Shown here piece by piece: positions 25,255 to 34,924 of a DNA stretch of 64,000 nt. The position numbers and the translations under genes are program-made. The number at the start of each line of letters is the position of its first letter. The stretch's first letter is position 1. The notes under the pieces are model-generated. The model ran no database searches. It saw only the letters and a list, made by a program, of their open reading frames with translations, and had not been told where the DNA came from. The stretch comes from Paracholeplasma vituli (lineage in GTDB: Bacteria; Bacillota_I; Bacilli_A; Acholeplasmatales; UBA5453): NCBI RefSeq assembly GCF_025446935.1, contig NZ_JAOEGN010000007.1, positions 1-64,000 on the forward strand, in the 5' to 3' direction.

Positions 25255-26514
25255 ATGGACAGTGACAGTAGTATCTATTTGATTTTAATTGTAATTAGCA
25301 TCATCCTTTCCGGATTCTTTTCTGCTACAGAAACCGCCTTTTCAACGATGAATCGTATTCGTATGAAGAATCTCAGTGAAAAAGGGAATAAGAATGCCAG
25401 TCTTGCAATCAAGCTGCATGAACGTTATGACGTCTTCATTTCCACGATTTTAATTGGAAATAACATCGTCAATATTTTAAGTGCTTCCTTAGCAACCATC
25501 CTATTTGTTCAACTTTTAGGACAGGACTTAGGTGCCACGATTTCGACGATTGTTACCACCATTGTCGTCTTGATATTTGGTGAAGTAACCCCAAAATCGA
25601 TTGCAAAAGAATACCCGGAAAAATTTGCGTTGTTTGCAGCACCGATTGTAAATGTATTAGAAAAGGTGTTCCTACCATTTAATTTTTTCTTCAAACAATG
25701 GAAAGTTTTGATGTCTAAAATCATTAAACCCAATGAAGATCGTAGCATTACCGAAGAAGAACTCTTAACCATCGTTGACGAAGCCCAAGAAGGTGGCGGT
25801 ATCAACGAAACCGAAGGCACGCTCATCCGTAGCGCCATTGAGTTCTCAGAATTAGAAGCCATTGATATTTATACCCCACGTGTAGACATGGAATGCATTC
25901 CAGTGGATGCGACCAAAGAAGAAATTCAAAAAGTCTTCGTCGAAACCGGGTACTCGAGATTACCTGTTTACGAAGGCAATATCGATCATATCATCGGAAT
26001 CATTAACCACAAAGATTTCTATAACTATGTATACAGCTCAAATAAAAATATAAATGAAATTATCAAACCTGCGTTATACATCACAAAGAATAAAAAGATT
26101 GATATGCTCTTAAAAGAACTTCAACTTAAGAAAATGCATATCGCCATCGTCTTAGATGAATTTGGTGGAACCGTTGGTCTCTTAACCTTAGAAGACATCC
26201 TAGAAGAACTGGTCGGTGAGATTTGGGACGAACACGATACCATCATTCATGAAATCGAAAAGATCAGTGACAACGAATACCTCGTTATGGGGAATGCGAA
26301 CGTTGACAAGTTCTTTGAAGTGATTGGTAAAGACGAAGAATTAGACGTCTTAACCGTTAATGGATGGGTCGTTGAAACCTTAGGCCATATTCCAACTGAA
26401 AAAGAAGTGTATGAAGCCAACCAAATCCGATTCGAAGTTTTAAAGATGAATGGAAAACGTATCGAACAAGTGAAGATTACACTGATTCCAACCTCTGAAA
26501 CACAATCCGAATAA
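25255..26514 (+). CDS. CorC/HlyC-family transporter (CNNM/MpfA-like)
   Basis: A membrane protein of the CNNM/CorC type, whose studied Firmicute members (MpfA) protect against high magnesium. The 419-residue chain has a DUF21 domain (residues 1-190, SGFFSATETAFSTMN), two CBS domains (about 205-330) and a C-terminal CorC_HlyC domain. The ribosome site AAGGAG lies about 16 bases before the ATG, longer than normal, but an in-frame TAA just upstream rules out another start. It is a single gene with a terminator. Confidence 0.9.
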   Translation: MDSDSSIYLILIVISIILSGFFSATETAFSTMNRIRMKNLSEKGNKNASLAIKLHERYDVFISTILIGNNIVNILSASLATILFVQLLGQDLGATISTIVTTIVVLIFGEVTPKSIAKEYPEKFALFAAPIVNVLEKVFLPFNFFFKQWKVLMSKIIKPNEDRSITEEELLTIVDEAQEGGGINETEGTLIRSAIEFSELEAIDIYTPRVDMECIPVDATKEEIQKVFVETGYSRLPVYEGNIDHIIGIINHKDFYNYVYSSNKNINEIIKPALYITKNKKIDMLLKELQLKKMHIAIVLDEFGGTVGLLTLEDILEELVGEIWDEHDTIIHEIEKISDNEYLVMGNANVDKFFEVIGKDEELDVLTVNGWVVETLGHIPTEKEVYEANQIRFEVLKMNGKRIEQVKITLIPTSETQSE

Positions 26515-26517
26515 TTA

Positions 26518-26541
26518 ACAAGCCGCTTGGCTTGTTTTTTC
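26518..26541 (+). terminator. Intrinsic terminator
   Basis: ACAAGCC, loop GCTT, GGCTTGT and a T-run. Confidence 0.88.
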
Positions 26542-26601
26542 GTTTTTAAGTACGTTTTGTGCTAAAATGACAGTAATACTGTTATTCAATAAGGAGATAC
26601 T

Positions 26602-28002
26602 ATGCAACACACTTTGGGACGTAAACTGGCATTCGCATCTGCTGACATTTTTGGTGGAGGCTCGTTTAACATCATAAACTTTTTGTATCCAGGATTTCTT
26701 GCACTCACCGTCGGACTTAGCCCATACTGGATTGGCTTAGTCATGCTGATCGCACGTATTTGGGATGCGATTACTGACCCTTTGATGGGGTATATTTCAG
26801 ACCGAACTCAATCCCGTTATGGCAAGCGTCGTGTCTATTTAATCTTTACAAGTCCACTTATTTTAGTTTCGATGTACTTACTCTTTTTCCCTTACAATAT
26901 GTCTGATGTTAATTTGCGAATCATCGCCACTTTAGCATCCTACCTTTTATTCACCACCGTACAAACTGCGGTGATGATTCCGTATTACTCGTTATCCTCA
27001 GAAGTATCCTCAGATTATCAGCAACGCGCAAGTTATAACTCGTACCGTTTAGGCTTCTCGATTTTCGCTTCCATTCTCTGTGTCGCAGTTCCTGGCATCA
27101 TCGTTGGCTTATTCGATGAAAAAGTCGGTTATCAAGTCATGAGCTTGTCCTTTGGCCTTTTATTCTTTCTATCCGTTTTATTCACGGGTCTATTTGTAAA
27201 AGAAGAAATCCAAACCAAACCACTCGAAAGCAAATTCAATGTGAAAGCATTGGTTAAACCCTTAGGTCTAAAACCATTTAGGCAATACTTAGGGATGTTT
27301 TTAGTCCTTCAAATGGCGATGGCCATCATGAGTGGGTTATTTTTCTTCTTTGTCGATTTCTATATTATTAAAGACCAAACTGCAAACCAAGAATCCACTA
27401 TTGTAGGGCTAGTCGCAGCAGCCTTAATGTTCTCAATGCAAATCGTAGCTCTACCAGTCTACATCAAAATGATTGAGAAAAAAGGGAAGACCTATGCGTA
27501 TCGTTTTGGGAGTCTCTTATGGATTGTGACTGCTTTATTTATTTTAGTCATGCCACCAAACGTAAACCCAATTTCCTTATACATACTCGCAGCCCTTATG
27601 GGCTTTGGTATTAGTGGCCCAGGTCTAGTACCACACACCATGTATGGCGATGTCGTAGATGCAGGGCAACTTTATTTCAATGACCGCTTAGACGGTCAAA
27701 TGAGTGGGTTTACCAACTTCATCAATAAGGTAGCACAAGCAGTTGGGTTAGCCTTATTCATGGGTTTAATTGGGCTAGCTGGTTTTAATGAAAGACAACC
27801 CGGTGCAGACCCGATCTTATCTCAACCCGATCGTGCGATGATGGCGATTCAATGGATCATGGCTTTAGCACCACTTGTATTCATGAGCATTGGTATTTAT
27901 ATCTCGTTTAGATATCGGATTGATGCGAAAAAACAAGCTGAAATTAAACAAGCCATTACTGACCCTACCTTGAAGGCAGAGGTTCTAGATTCGATTCTAT
28001 GA
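26602..28002 (+). CDS. GPH-family sugar:cation symporter (MFS)
   Basis: A 12-helix transporter of the glycoside-pentoside-hexuronide group, 466 residues. ARIWDAITDPLMGYISDRTQ and RYGKRRVYLI are the family signature for cation and sugar binding near helix 2. Substrate cannot be assigned. AAGGAG precedes the start. Its stop overlaps the acyltransferase gene by four bases, so the two are in one operon, although they have no obvious shared function. Confidence 0.88.
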   Translation: MQHTLGRKLAFASADIFGGGSFNIINFLYPGFLALTVGLSPYWIGLVMLIARIWDAITDPLMGYISDRTQSRYGKRRVYLIFTSPLILVSMYLLFFPYNMSDVNLRIIATLASYLLFTTVQTAVMIPYYSLSSEVSSDYQQRASYNSYRLGFSIFASILCVAVPGIIVGLFDEKVGYQVMSLSFGLLFFLSVLFTGLFVKEEIQTKPLESKFNVKALVKPLGLKPFRQYLGMFLVLQMAMAIMSGLFFFFVDFYIIKDQTANQESTIVGLVAAALMFSMQIVALPVYIKMIEKKGKTYAYRFGSLLWIVTALFILVMPPNVNPISLYILAALMGFGISGPGLVPHTMYGDVVDAGQLYFNDRLDGQMSGFTNFINKVAQAVGLALFMGLIGLAGFNERQPGADPILSQPDRAMMAIQWIMALAPLVFMSIGIYISFRYRIDAKKQAEIKQAITDPTLKAEVLDSIL

Positions 28003-29159
28003 AAAAACCAAACGGGCTTCTCTTTTGGCCATTAGGGGCACTCTTGAAAGTATTTGCCTACTTCAAAGGTCAACGCATCGTTAAAAAAACAAAAATCAAA
28101 GGTCCAGCAATTACGCTATCTAACCATACTTCATTTTATGATTTTATATACACTACGACAGCCCTTTACCCTTACCGAATGAATTATTTAGCCGCGCACA
28201 AGATGTTCTTTGACCCACTTTTAGGACCCTTCCTAAGACTGTCTAAAGCCATTCCAAAAGCATTACTACAACCGGATGCTGTCGCAACCATGAAGTCTTT
28301 ACGTGTCATCAAACGGGGGGGAATCCTCTCAATTTTTCCTGAGGGTCAAATCTCGAATACCGGTAAATTTATGTTGCCTGCATTCTCGATTGCGAAACTC
28401 ATAAAGAAAGCCAAAGTCGATGTTTATACCGTGAAACATCAATTTCCCTATTTAGTGAATCCGCCATGGACAAAAAAGACGTTTAGAGGCAAAATGATCA
28501 CCACAGTCGATAAACTCATCGATAAAAAACACATTTCAGAATTATCCGAAGAAGCGATTTATGATTTAGTGGTTATAGGCTTAACCCATAGCCCCTATCA
28601 AGACAACCTAGTTAAAAACTATACTTATAAGCTCAATGACATTCACGGTCTTGAATATGTTCTAACTGAATGTCCAAATTGTCACCAAGTCGGCATGAAA
28701 TCCGAAAAATATGAACTGCACTGTCCACACTGTGACACCAAGCTCATCTATGACAAGTATGGTCGCCTAAATGGACAAGGTGTGGAAACCTATTATAAGG
28801 CACAACGCGAACGATTAATCGAAACTGTTATGAATAACCCAAACTATGCATTAGAAAGTCCAGTGAAACTCGAAGGTTACCAGGACAAACGGGTCAAAAC
28901 CATTGGGGAAGGACACCTTAAACTTTCTCAAGCCGGTTACCATTTTGAAGGGGTTGTTCATGGACAACCCACTACGTATCACTTTGAAATCAAAGACGTG
29001 CCAACTTGCCCCTCAGACATTGGTCGAAACATCCAAATCTATGAAGGGTATCAACTCTATCAATTCGTATTTGAGAATCCGTATTTACCGACACAATTCG
29101 TATTACTAGGCGAGGTACTCCATGAAAATGAACGAAGCAGTACAAGACTACATCCTTAA
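27999..29159 (+). CDS. PlsC-like acyltransferase with C-terminal zinc ribbon
   Basis: Probably acylates a glycerophosphate-type lipid. In the 386-residue protein the acyltransferase domain is at about 20-205, with LSNHTSFYD (HxxxxD catalytic box) and FPEGQIS. The second half has a four-cysteine zinc ribbon (CPNC...CPHC, about 225-248) followed by a beta-rich region of unknown role. Normal PlsC proteins end near residue 240, so this is an extended form. Its end overlaps the next gene by 38 bases. Confidence 0.85.
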   Translation: MKKPNGLLFWPLGALLKVFAYFKGQRIVKKTKIKGPAITLSNHTSFYDFIYTTTALYPYRMNYLAAHKMFFDPLLGPFLRLSKAIPKALLQPDAVATMKSLRVIKRGGILSIFPEGQISNTGKFMLPAFSIAKLIKKAKVDVYTVKHQFPYLVNPPWTKKTFRGKMITTVDKLIDKKHISELSEEAIYDLVVIGLTHSPYQDNLVKNYTYKLNDIHGLEYVLTECPNCHQVGMKSEKYELHCPHCDTKLIYDKYGRLNGQGVETYYKAQRERLIETVMNNPNYALESPVKLEGYQDKRVKTIGEGHLKLSQAGYHFEGVVHGQPTTYHFEIKDVPTCPSDIGRNIQIYEGYQLYQFVFENPYLPTQFVLLGEVLHENERSSTRLHP

Positions 29160-29469
29160 ACAACCTGAACCTCAACAATCCATACTACTAGAAATCGAGA
29201 GGCGTATTGGTTTGCTATTTCCTAACGCGACGGAAGTACTTTCGTATGGCGTTCCCGCTTTTAAAGGCGAGAGAGTATTCTTTTTCTATGGGGGATTTAA
29301 AGCCCATGTGAGTGTATTTCCACCACTGCCTTTAGACCATCCATTGTCAGAATCATTAAAACGGTATCGAAACGATAAGGGAAATCTCTTATTTAAAATC
29401 AAACAACCAATCCCTTATGATCTCATCGAAGGGGTTGCGAAAGCGTTATTTGAACTTTATCACAAATAA
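29122..29469 (+). CDS. DUF1801 protein (YdhG/Fra-like)
   Basis: A 115-residue protein: VQDYILKQPEPQQSILLEIERRI, ATEVLSYGVPAFK and FYGGFKAHVSVFPP fit the DUF1801 fold, of which B. subtilis Fra is a frataxin-like iron chaperone. The role here is unproved. The start lies inside the acyltransferase gene. ATG codons at 29122 and 29128 are both possible. Confidence 0.82.
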   Translation: MKMNEAVQDYILKQPEPQQSILLEIERRIGLLFPNATEVLSYGVPAFKGERVFFFYGGFKAHVSVFPPLPLDHPLSESLKRYRNDKGNLLFKIKQPIPYDLIEGVAKALFELYHK

Positions 29470-29501
29470 AAACCAGGGCCTATGACTATAGGTCCTGGTT
29501 T
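29470..29501. terminator. Strong terminator between convergent genes
   Basis: A 14-bp stem AAACCAGGGCCTAT / ATAGGTCCTGGTTT with a four-base loop. The T-run lies on the minus-strand side. Confidence 0.85.
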
Positions 29502-30187
29502 GCTATATAAAGGTTTTGGATGATGTCATAGGCGACTCTTAACTGATTGGTTCGGGCTTCATCTAGCGTAAATTGATTGGTCATGAGTGTGATGAAATCA
29601 TCAACATTTAACGCTTTAAAATCGAGAGGCGCGTTTCCTCTCAAGTAAGATAAATAATAATCTTGCATGAGTTCTAGTGCGTTAATTTCATCTTGTGTTA
29701 AGTCGATGCCACGTCTTTGATTGATGTAGCTGATTTTACCAATACGTGGGGAAGTACCTTTTGATTCAAAGGATTCTATTTGAGTCTTAATCGAATTAAA
29801 TAAGACGATTTCATTTAAGGTTAAAGTAAGCCCTTTGGATTCAAATAGAGTTTTTAATTCTGAGGATGTCTTTATGAAGAGTGTACGCATCGTAATTGAA
29901 TCTGATAGTGAAATTGTATACAGTTTTTCCATGAAATCCTGATAACGTATGAGATCAGCTTCTGTTGGATTATCTTCTAAGAGCTTGTACAAAATGACAA
30001 AATCATCGGCGGGATTACCCGTATGATACAAAATATCTTCAGGGTCTGAATGTGTGAATGTCATGGTGTTCCCATCGAAATAAAGACTACCCTGAATCGT
30101 AGTTTCTTCAAAACGGTCGCCAGCTGCACAGCCAAATAGAGTGAATAAGGCGATTAGAAAGAGTCCTAATGTTAGATATTTTTTCAT
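29486..30187 (-). CDS. Putative lipoprotein of unknown function
   Basis: A 233-residue protein with signal peptide and lipobox LFGC (cysteine about 20). The rest is mainly helical with no recognised domain. It follows the histidine kinase by 59 bases on the same strand and has GGAGGT at its start, so it may belong to the same regulon. Confidence 0.7.
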   Translation of the reverse strand: MKKYLTLGLFLIALFTLFGCAAGDRFEETTIQGSLYFDGNTMTFTHSDPEDILYHTGNPADDFVILYKLLEDNPTEADLIRYQDFMEKLYTISLSDSITMRTLFIKTSSELKTLFESKGLTLTLNEIVLFNSIKTQIESFESKGTSPRIGKISYINQRRGIDLTQDEINALELMQDYYLSYLRGNAPLDFKALNVDDFITLMTNQFTLDEARTNQLRVAYDIIQNLYIANQDL

Positions 30188-30246
30188 TTTGCACCTCCTT
30201 TACTGGTATATTACCAAACAGTTTTGACAAACTAATGACAAAACGC

Positions 30247-31650
30247 TTATTTACAATTTATATGAATCTTGATGACGACATCGTCGCCGTCATTGAAGAG
30301 TGTATAGGTGTATCCATAGAGTTCACAGATTTGTTTAACAATAAATAAACCAAGTCCGGAGCCCTTTTCGCTTTGTGTATTCATTCTGTAGAACGAATTG
30401 AATAATTTCTCGATTTCCGCTTCTGGAATGTGACCTGCGTTACGAACGGATAACACATAATGTGTACCACGCTGTTCACCTGTTACTTTGACCATGGCGT
30501 TCGTCGTATAGAGTAAGGCATTTTTAACGATGTTGGTTAATAAAATCGATAGAAGTTCTTCACTCATTAGGAGTTCACCCTTCTCAAAAGATTTAATCAA
30601 CTTGATCTTACGCTGTTTCGCCAGTTCCATCATCGGGGTGAGTAAGGTTTCAAATACTTCGGTATTTACCACTTCATTTGGTCTCAACTTATCTTCAAGT
30701 TTCAAGGAATAAGTTAAATCCTGAGTAATCGTGTGGATGGTTTCGATTTGGACTAAGAGTTCTTTTAAGTATTTCTCTTTATCCTTATAACGTCCTACTC
30801 CATCAATCATTCCCTCAACCATGCCCTTCATGACGGCGAGTGGGGTTTTGATTTCATGATTGATGGTCATGATTAAGTGTTTTTTCTTTTGTTCTTGTTG
30901 TTTTTCATAATCGATATCGGAAGACAACTTTTGATTGGCTTCATTCAGTTCACTGAACGCTTTCTTTAAGTGAAACCCCATCTCATTTAGGGAAGAGGTT
31001 AACGTTCTAAACTCATCGTTTCGACGGATGTTTAAGGTTTTATTGAAATCAAGTTCAGATAAACCTTTCGCATACTTGCCAATTTGTTTGATTGGTTTTG
31101 AAATACTTCTCGAGATGAATACGGATAATAAGAGAATGACAACCAGAACCAACAGGGATTGGGTCATATTGAGTGAGTTTAAAACCTGGTCGACATTCCG
31201 TAAGGATTGAATTCGGGTTGAGACAATTAAATAATCCCCAATCTCAAATTGATAGATGTAGCTAATCGTGTAGATATCTTCAACCTGATCGACGAAATAA
31301 TACAGATTACCGTCGACAATAGTAGCTTCATGGTCAAAGATCGAAATGACAAAATCTAAAATGTTCGTTTCATTTAAGAAGGTTGGACCAATCGAGGCTT
31401 TAATCGCGTCGTTTTGATAATGAATGAACGCGGTTTCACTCGATAAATCCATTAAACTGGTGTCTTCGAGTGGGGTTCCGTTTTGAATCGCACCCGCGTT
31501 TTCGACAATTGAGGATTTTACACTTTGGATGTTTTTATCGATATACATCGGTGAAAACTGGGTGTAACTATAATACATGCTACCGAGGTAGACCAAAGAA
31601 AAAGAGATCAGTAACATGAAGAATGTTTTGAAGAATATACTTATTTTCAT
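30247..31650 (-). CDS. Sensor histidine kinase
   Basis: A membrane sensor kinase of 467 residues. Helices are at about 7-27 and 163-181, enclosing a 135-residue extracytoplasmic domain. HAMP follows (about 180-235). The phosphorylated histidine is His265 in MTINHEIKTPL. The ATPase domain shows NIVKNALLYT and GSGLGLFIVKQI. It lies 17 bases after the response-regulator gene. The signal is unknown; the operator at 32409-32448 hints at a PhoR-like role. Confidence 0.92.
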   Translation of the reverse strand: MKISIFFKTFFMLLISFSLVYLGSMYYSYTQFSPMYIDKNIQSVKSSIVENAGAIQNGTPLEDTSLMDLSSETAFIHYQNDAIKASIGPTFLNETNILDFVISIFDHEATIVDGNLYYFVDQVEDIYTISYIYQFEIGDYLIVSTRIQSLRNVDQVLNSLNMTQSLLVLVVILLLSVFISRSISKPIKQIGKYAKGLSELDFNKTLNIRRNDEFRTLTSSLNEMGFHLKKAFSELNEANQKLSSDIDYEKQQEQKKKHLIMTINHEIKTPLAVMKGMVEGMIDGVGRYKDKEKYLKELLVQIETIHTITQDLTYSLKLEDKLRPNEVVNTEVFETLLTPMMELAKQRKIKLIKSFEKGELLMSEELLSILLTNIVKNALLYTTNAMVKVTGEQRGTHYVLSVRNAGHIPEAEIEKLFNSFYRMNTQSEKGSGLGLFIVKQICELYGYTYTLFNDGDDVVIKIHINCK

Positions 31651-31667
31651 GATGACCTCCTAATCGA

Positions 31668-32336
31668 TTATTTTTCGAATTTATAGCCTGATTTATACAC
31701 GGTGTGAATGTATTCGGCAGCTTGTCCTAACTTTTGTCTTAAGCGTTTGATGTGGGTGTCTACTGTTCGGTCATAACCAAAGTAGTCATACCCCCAAACG
31801 AGATTCAGTAAATCCTCACGTGTGAATACGCGTCCTATATTATGAATGAAGAGTGTGAAGAGTTCCCACTCTTTTTTATTTAGAGTCACGGGCTCGTGAT
31901 CAACTTTTATCTTAAACGTATCGAGTTGGTATTCGATGATGCCATAACTCATATACCCTTCAATCGTTTCTTTTTGAATGCGAGCGAGTACCGCTTCGAT
32001 TTTCTTAATGACGATTTTTGGACTATAAGGTTTTGACACGTAATCGTCAATCCCGATTTGATAGCCTTTCAATTGAGACTCTTCATCGGATAGTGCAGAC
32101 AAGAAGATAATCGGTACTTTAGACGTTTTACGAATGACTTGTCCAATCTCAAACCCATTCACGTGGGGTAACATGACATCGAGTAAAACCAAATCGTAGG
32201 TAGCCTTTTGGAATTGTGAAATCGCATCCTGCCCGTCGTATACTTGATCGATGATGGCTTCTTTATAAGTGTCTATTATATAGTCATGGAGTAAATCATT
32301 TAAATGTTTTTCATCCTCAACAATTAAAAAACGCAT
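31668..32336 (-). CDS. OmpR/PhoB-family response regulator
   Basis: The partner of the downstream kinase, 222 residues. The receiver has MRFLIVEDE with the acidic pocket, the phospho-aspartate in DLVLLDVMLPHVNG and a lysine in DDYVSKPYSP. The C-terminal winged helix contains LNKKEWELFTLF and GYDRTVDTHIKRLRQKLG. I start at 32336 with GGGAGGTGA upstream. It probably binds the repeat array in the divergent promoter region. Confidence 0.93.
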   Translation of the reverse strand: MRFLIVEDEKHLNDLLHDYIIDTYKEAIIDQVYDGQDAISQFQKATYDLVLLDVMLPHVNGFEIGQVIRKTSKVPIIFLSALSDEESQLKGYQIGIDDYVSKPYSPKIVIKKIEAVLARIQKETIEGYMSYGIIEYQLDTFKIKVDHEPVTLNKKEWELFTLFIHNIGRVFTREDLLNLVWGYDYFGYDRTVDTHIKRLRQKLGQAAEYIHTVYKSGYKFEK

Positions 32337-32408
32337 CGTTTCACCTCCCAAAGATTCTATTTAAATCATAACACACTTACTGTTCATTTTTATCTACTGC
32401 AATTTACT

Positions 32409-32464
32409 TTGTCACAAGATTGTCATAACTTATTCAAAAGTTTGACACAACAATCCACTATACT
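32409..32464 (+). promoter_or_regulatory. Four 7-bp direct repeats (Pho-box-like) with -10
   Basis: TTGTCAC (32409), TTGTCAT (32420), TATTCAA (32431) and TTGACAC (32442) repeat every 11 bases with four-base spacers. Three copies are close to the E. coli Pho-box unit CTGTCAT. TATACT (32459-32464) follows the last copy by 10 bases, and no -35 exists at normal spacing. This is the layout of an activator-dependent PhoB/OmpR-type promoter driving the two lipoprotein genes. Confidence 0.7.
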
Positions 32465-32490
32465 GAAGGCACAAAAGTGAGGGATACAGG

Positions 32491-33279
32491 ATGAAAAAAC
32501 GATTCTTAGTAATGATTTTATTGGCACTCGCATTCCTAATGACTGGATGTGCTCAAGAAGGGTATATTGGGGATGAAACACCATCCAACGGACAAACTGA
32601 AATGACAACAACTTCCACCCGTAAAATTATCTATACTGTGGATATGGGCATTAAAGCGAAAAAACTTGTCCCGCTCTACGATGATCTCATCAGCCGTTTG
32701 AATGAAGATGAATGGATCGAATCCGATCAACTTGGCTACGAATCGGGGGAATTGGTCTTAAGGATCAAAACCACCCGTTTAGCCGCTTTCACAGACCAAC
32801 TTCGAGATGACTTTGAAGTGACACACTTTAGAAGAACGTCAAGGGATGTCTCAATACAGTACTACGATAACGCCACTCGGATTGAATCTTTAGAAGCAGA
32901 ACAAGCGCGACTAATTACCCTTTACGCAGAAGCGAACCTATACGATCAAATCGAAATCAATAAGCGCTTATCTCAAATCGAAACAGAACTTAGAAACTTA
33001 AACAATGAAAACAACCAAACCGACCAATGGATTGAGTACAGTGTCGTGCGAATTCGTTTAAACGCATCCGCCCCATACGATACACTTACATTCCCTGAAA
33101 AGATTAGACAAGCCTTTGATCAAGGGATTGACGCATTCACTGGCCTCATTGAATTCATCATCTTAGCACTCATTACCTTATTACCATTTGTTTTGGGGTT
33201 TGGTCCAATCGTTGTAGGTATTATATTCTTAAACAGACGCAGCTATCAAAAACGCATGAAAAAAAGAGAAACCAAATAG
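32491..33279 (+). CDS. DUF4349 lipoprotein
   Basis: A 262-residue lipoprotein with lipobox MTGC (cysteine about 20). The DUF4349 domain follows, with IIYTVDMGIKAKKL, QLGYESGELVLRI, a long coiled coil (about 130-175) and a single C-terminal membrane helix (about 220-250). Family members occur widely with unknown role in the envelope. GAGGG precedes the start. It is nine bases before the von Willebrand lipoprotein gene and is the first gene under the repeat array. Confidence 0.85.
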   Translation: MKKRFLVMILLALAFLMTGCAQEGYIGDETPSNGQTEMTTTSTRKIIYTVDMGIKAKKLVPLYDDLISRLNEDEWIESDQLGYESGELVLRIKTTRLAAFTDQLRDDFEVTHFRRTSRDVSIQYYDNATRIESLEAEQARLITLYAEANLYDQIEINKRLSQIETELRNLNNENNQTDQWIEYSVVRIRLNASAPYDTLTFPEKIRQAFDQGIDAFTGLIEFIILALITLLPFVLGFGPIVVGIIFLNRRSYQKRMKKRETK

Positions 33280-33288
33280 GAGGACTAT

Positions 33289-34803
33289 ATGAAAAAACTA
33301 CTCAGTATAATCGCATTAGCTTTCGCATTAACCTTAGTTGGGTGTAGCACACCTTATGGACTAGACTACGAATCGGGATTACCACCAACCGGTGAAACGT
33401 ATGCAGAAATCACCGATAACCCATTCATCCGAACGATAGACCGTTCGGTATCGACCTTTTCAGCCGATGTCGACACCGCGTCTTATTCCAACATCAGACG
33501 TTTCTTGAATCAAGGTATTTTACCGGAACGTGACGCTGTTCGAATCGAAGAAATGGTGAACTATTTCACCTACGACATCGATGCACCACAAGCAGGTGAA
33601 ATCATAAACGTTCATAGTGAATACAGTGACGCCCCATGGCAATCTGGTCATAAATTACTCATGCTTGGACTAAAGACTGAAGACATTCAGTTTGATGAAT
33701 CCGTCGGGATGAACTTAGTATTCTTAATCGACGTATCTGGTAGTATGTTTAGTTCCGACAAACTCCCCTTGCTTAAGCAGGCTTTATATTTGCTCATTGA
33801 AAACTTAAGACCGATTGACAGAATCTCGATTGTGACCTATGCAGGTTCAACAAAAGTCCTTTTAGAAGGTGGCGATAGTACGGATAAAGATGAGATCATT
33901 CAAGCCTTAGACCGCCTCCAAGCCTCAGGATCCACAGCCGGTGCGAGTGGGATTAACCTCGCTTATAAGGTTGCGAAAGAAAACTTCATTGAAGGGGGAA
34001 ACAACCGAATCATTCTCGCCTCTGATGGCGACTTCAACGTGGGAGAATCTTCAGTTGGAGGGCTAAAAGCGCTCATTTCAGAAGAACGTGATCACGGGAT
34101 TTTCTTAAGCGTCTTAGGGTTTGGAACCGGGAACTACCGTGATGACATCATGGAATCCCTAGCAGACCATGGAAATGGTGTATATTACTATATCGATTCC
34201 TTAAAAGAAGCCGAAAAAGTTTTAGTCCATGAGTTGGGCGGGACGATGATTACAGTGATGAAAGATGTCAAACTTCAAGTCGAGTTTAATCCAGCATCCG
34301 TCAAAGCATATCGTTTAATTGGTTATGAAAACCGAGTATTAGATTATGAAGACTACGAAGACGACACGAAGGATGCCGGTGACATTGGGTCTGGTCATGT
34401 AGTCATCGCGTTTTATGAAATTATCCCAGTCGGTAGTCCAACCGAAGTACTGACCATTGAATTTGATCCAATTGAGGACTTAAAATACGATTCTACCAAC
34501 TACCTTGATGAACTTTTAACCCTATCGATTCGTTATAAAGAACCGACTGAAAATACCTCACAAGAAATCCAAAAAGTAATCTTGAATGAAGCCTATACGA
34601 CCACACCATCCAAAGAATTTCAATTTGGCAGTGCTGTAGTTGAATTTGGCTTACTATTAAGAGAATCAAAGTATAAAGGCACCTCTAGCTTTGACGCCAT
34701 TATCGAAAGAGCGACGAACGCACTAGAATTCGACCCTCACGAGTATCGAAGTGAATTTGTTAGACTTGTAGAAATGGCTAAAAATATCTCAACAGCGGAT
34801 TAA
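33289..34803 (+). CDS. YfbK-like von Willebrand factor A lipoprotein
   Basis: A surface lipoprotein of 504 residues with lipobox LVGC (about 19). NPFIRTIDRSVSTFSADVDT is the N-terminal YfbK signature. The vWA domain (about 140-310) has an intact metal site DVSGSMFS and later TAGASG and ASDGDFN. A DUF3520 domain closes the protein. vWA domains bind protein partners through a divalent metal. Its partner is unknown, but pairing with DUF4349 and the two-component system suggests envelope stress or nutrient response. Confidence 0.87.
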   Translation: MKKLLSIIALAFALTLVGCSTPYGLDYESGLPPTGETYAEITDNPFIRTIDRSVSTFSADVDTASYSNIRRFLNQGILPERDAVRIEEMVNYFTYDIDAPQAGEIINVHSEYSDAPWQSGHKLLMLGLKTEDIQFDESVGMNLVFLIDVSGSMFSSDKLPLLKQALYLLIENLRPIDRISIVTYAGSTKVLLEGGDSTDKDEIIQALDRLQASGSTAGASGINLAYKVAKENFIEGGNNRIILASDGDFNVGESSVGGLKALISEERDHGIFLSVLGFGTGNYRDDIMESLADHGNGVYYYIDSLKEAEKVLVHELGGTMITVMKDVKLQVEFNPASVKAYRLIGYENRVLDYEDYEDDTKDAGDIGSGHVVIAFYEIIPVGSPTEVLTIEFDPIEDLKYDSTNYLDELLTLSIRYKEPTENTSQEIQKVILNEAYTTTPSKEFQFGSAVVEFGLLLRESKYKGTSSFDAIIERATNALEFDPHEYRSEFVRLVEMAKNISTAD

Positions 34804-34844
34804 GCACATTGAATATTATACATTTGCTTAATCCAGGATACATC

Positions 34845-34878
34845 AGCGCTCCCACACCCCAGGGAGCGCTCTTTTTTT
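34845..34878 (+). terminator. Intrinsic terminator
   Basis: AGCGCTCCC, eight-base loop, GGGAGCGCT and a T-run. Confidence 0.9.
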
Positions 34879-34924
34879 CAAATTCACCTGAAATATACGT
34901 TATAATGAATATGGAAGTGATAAC

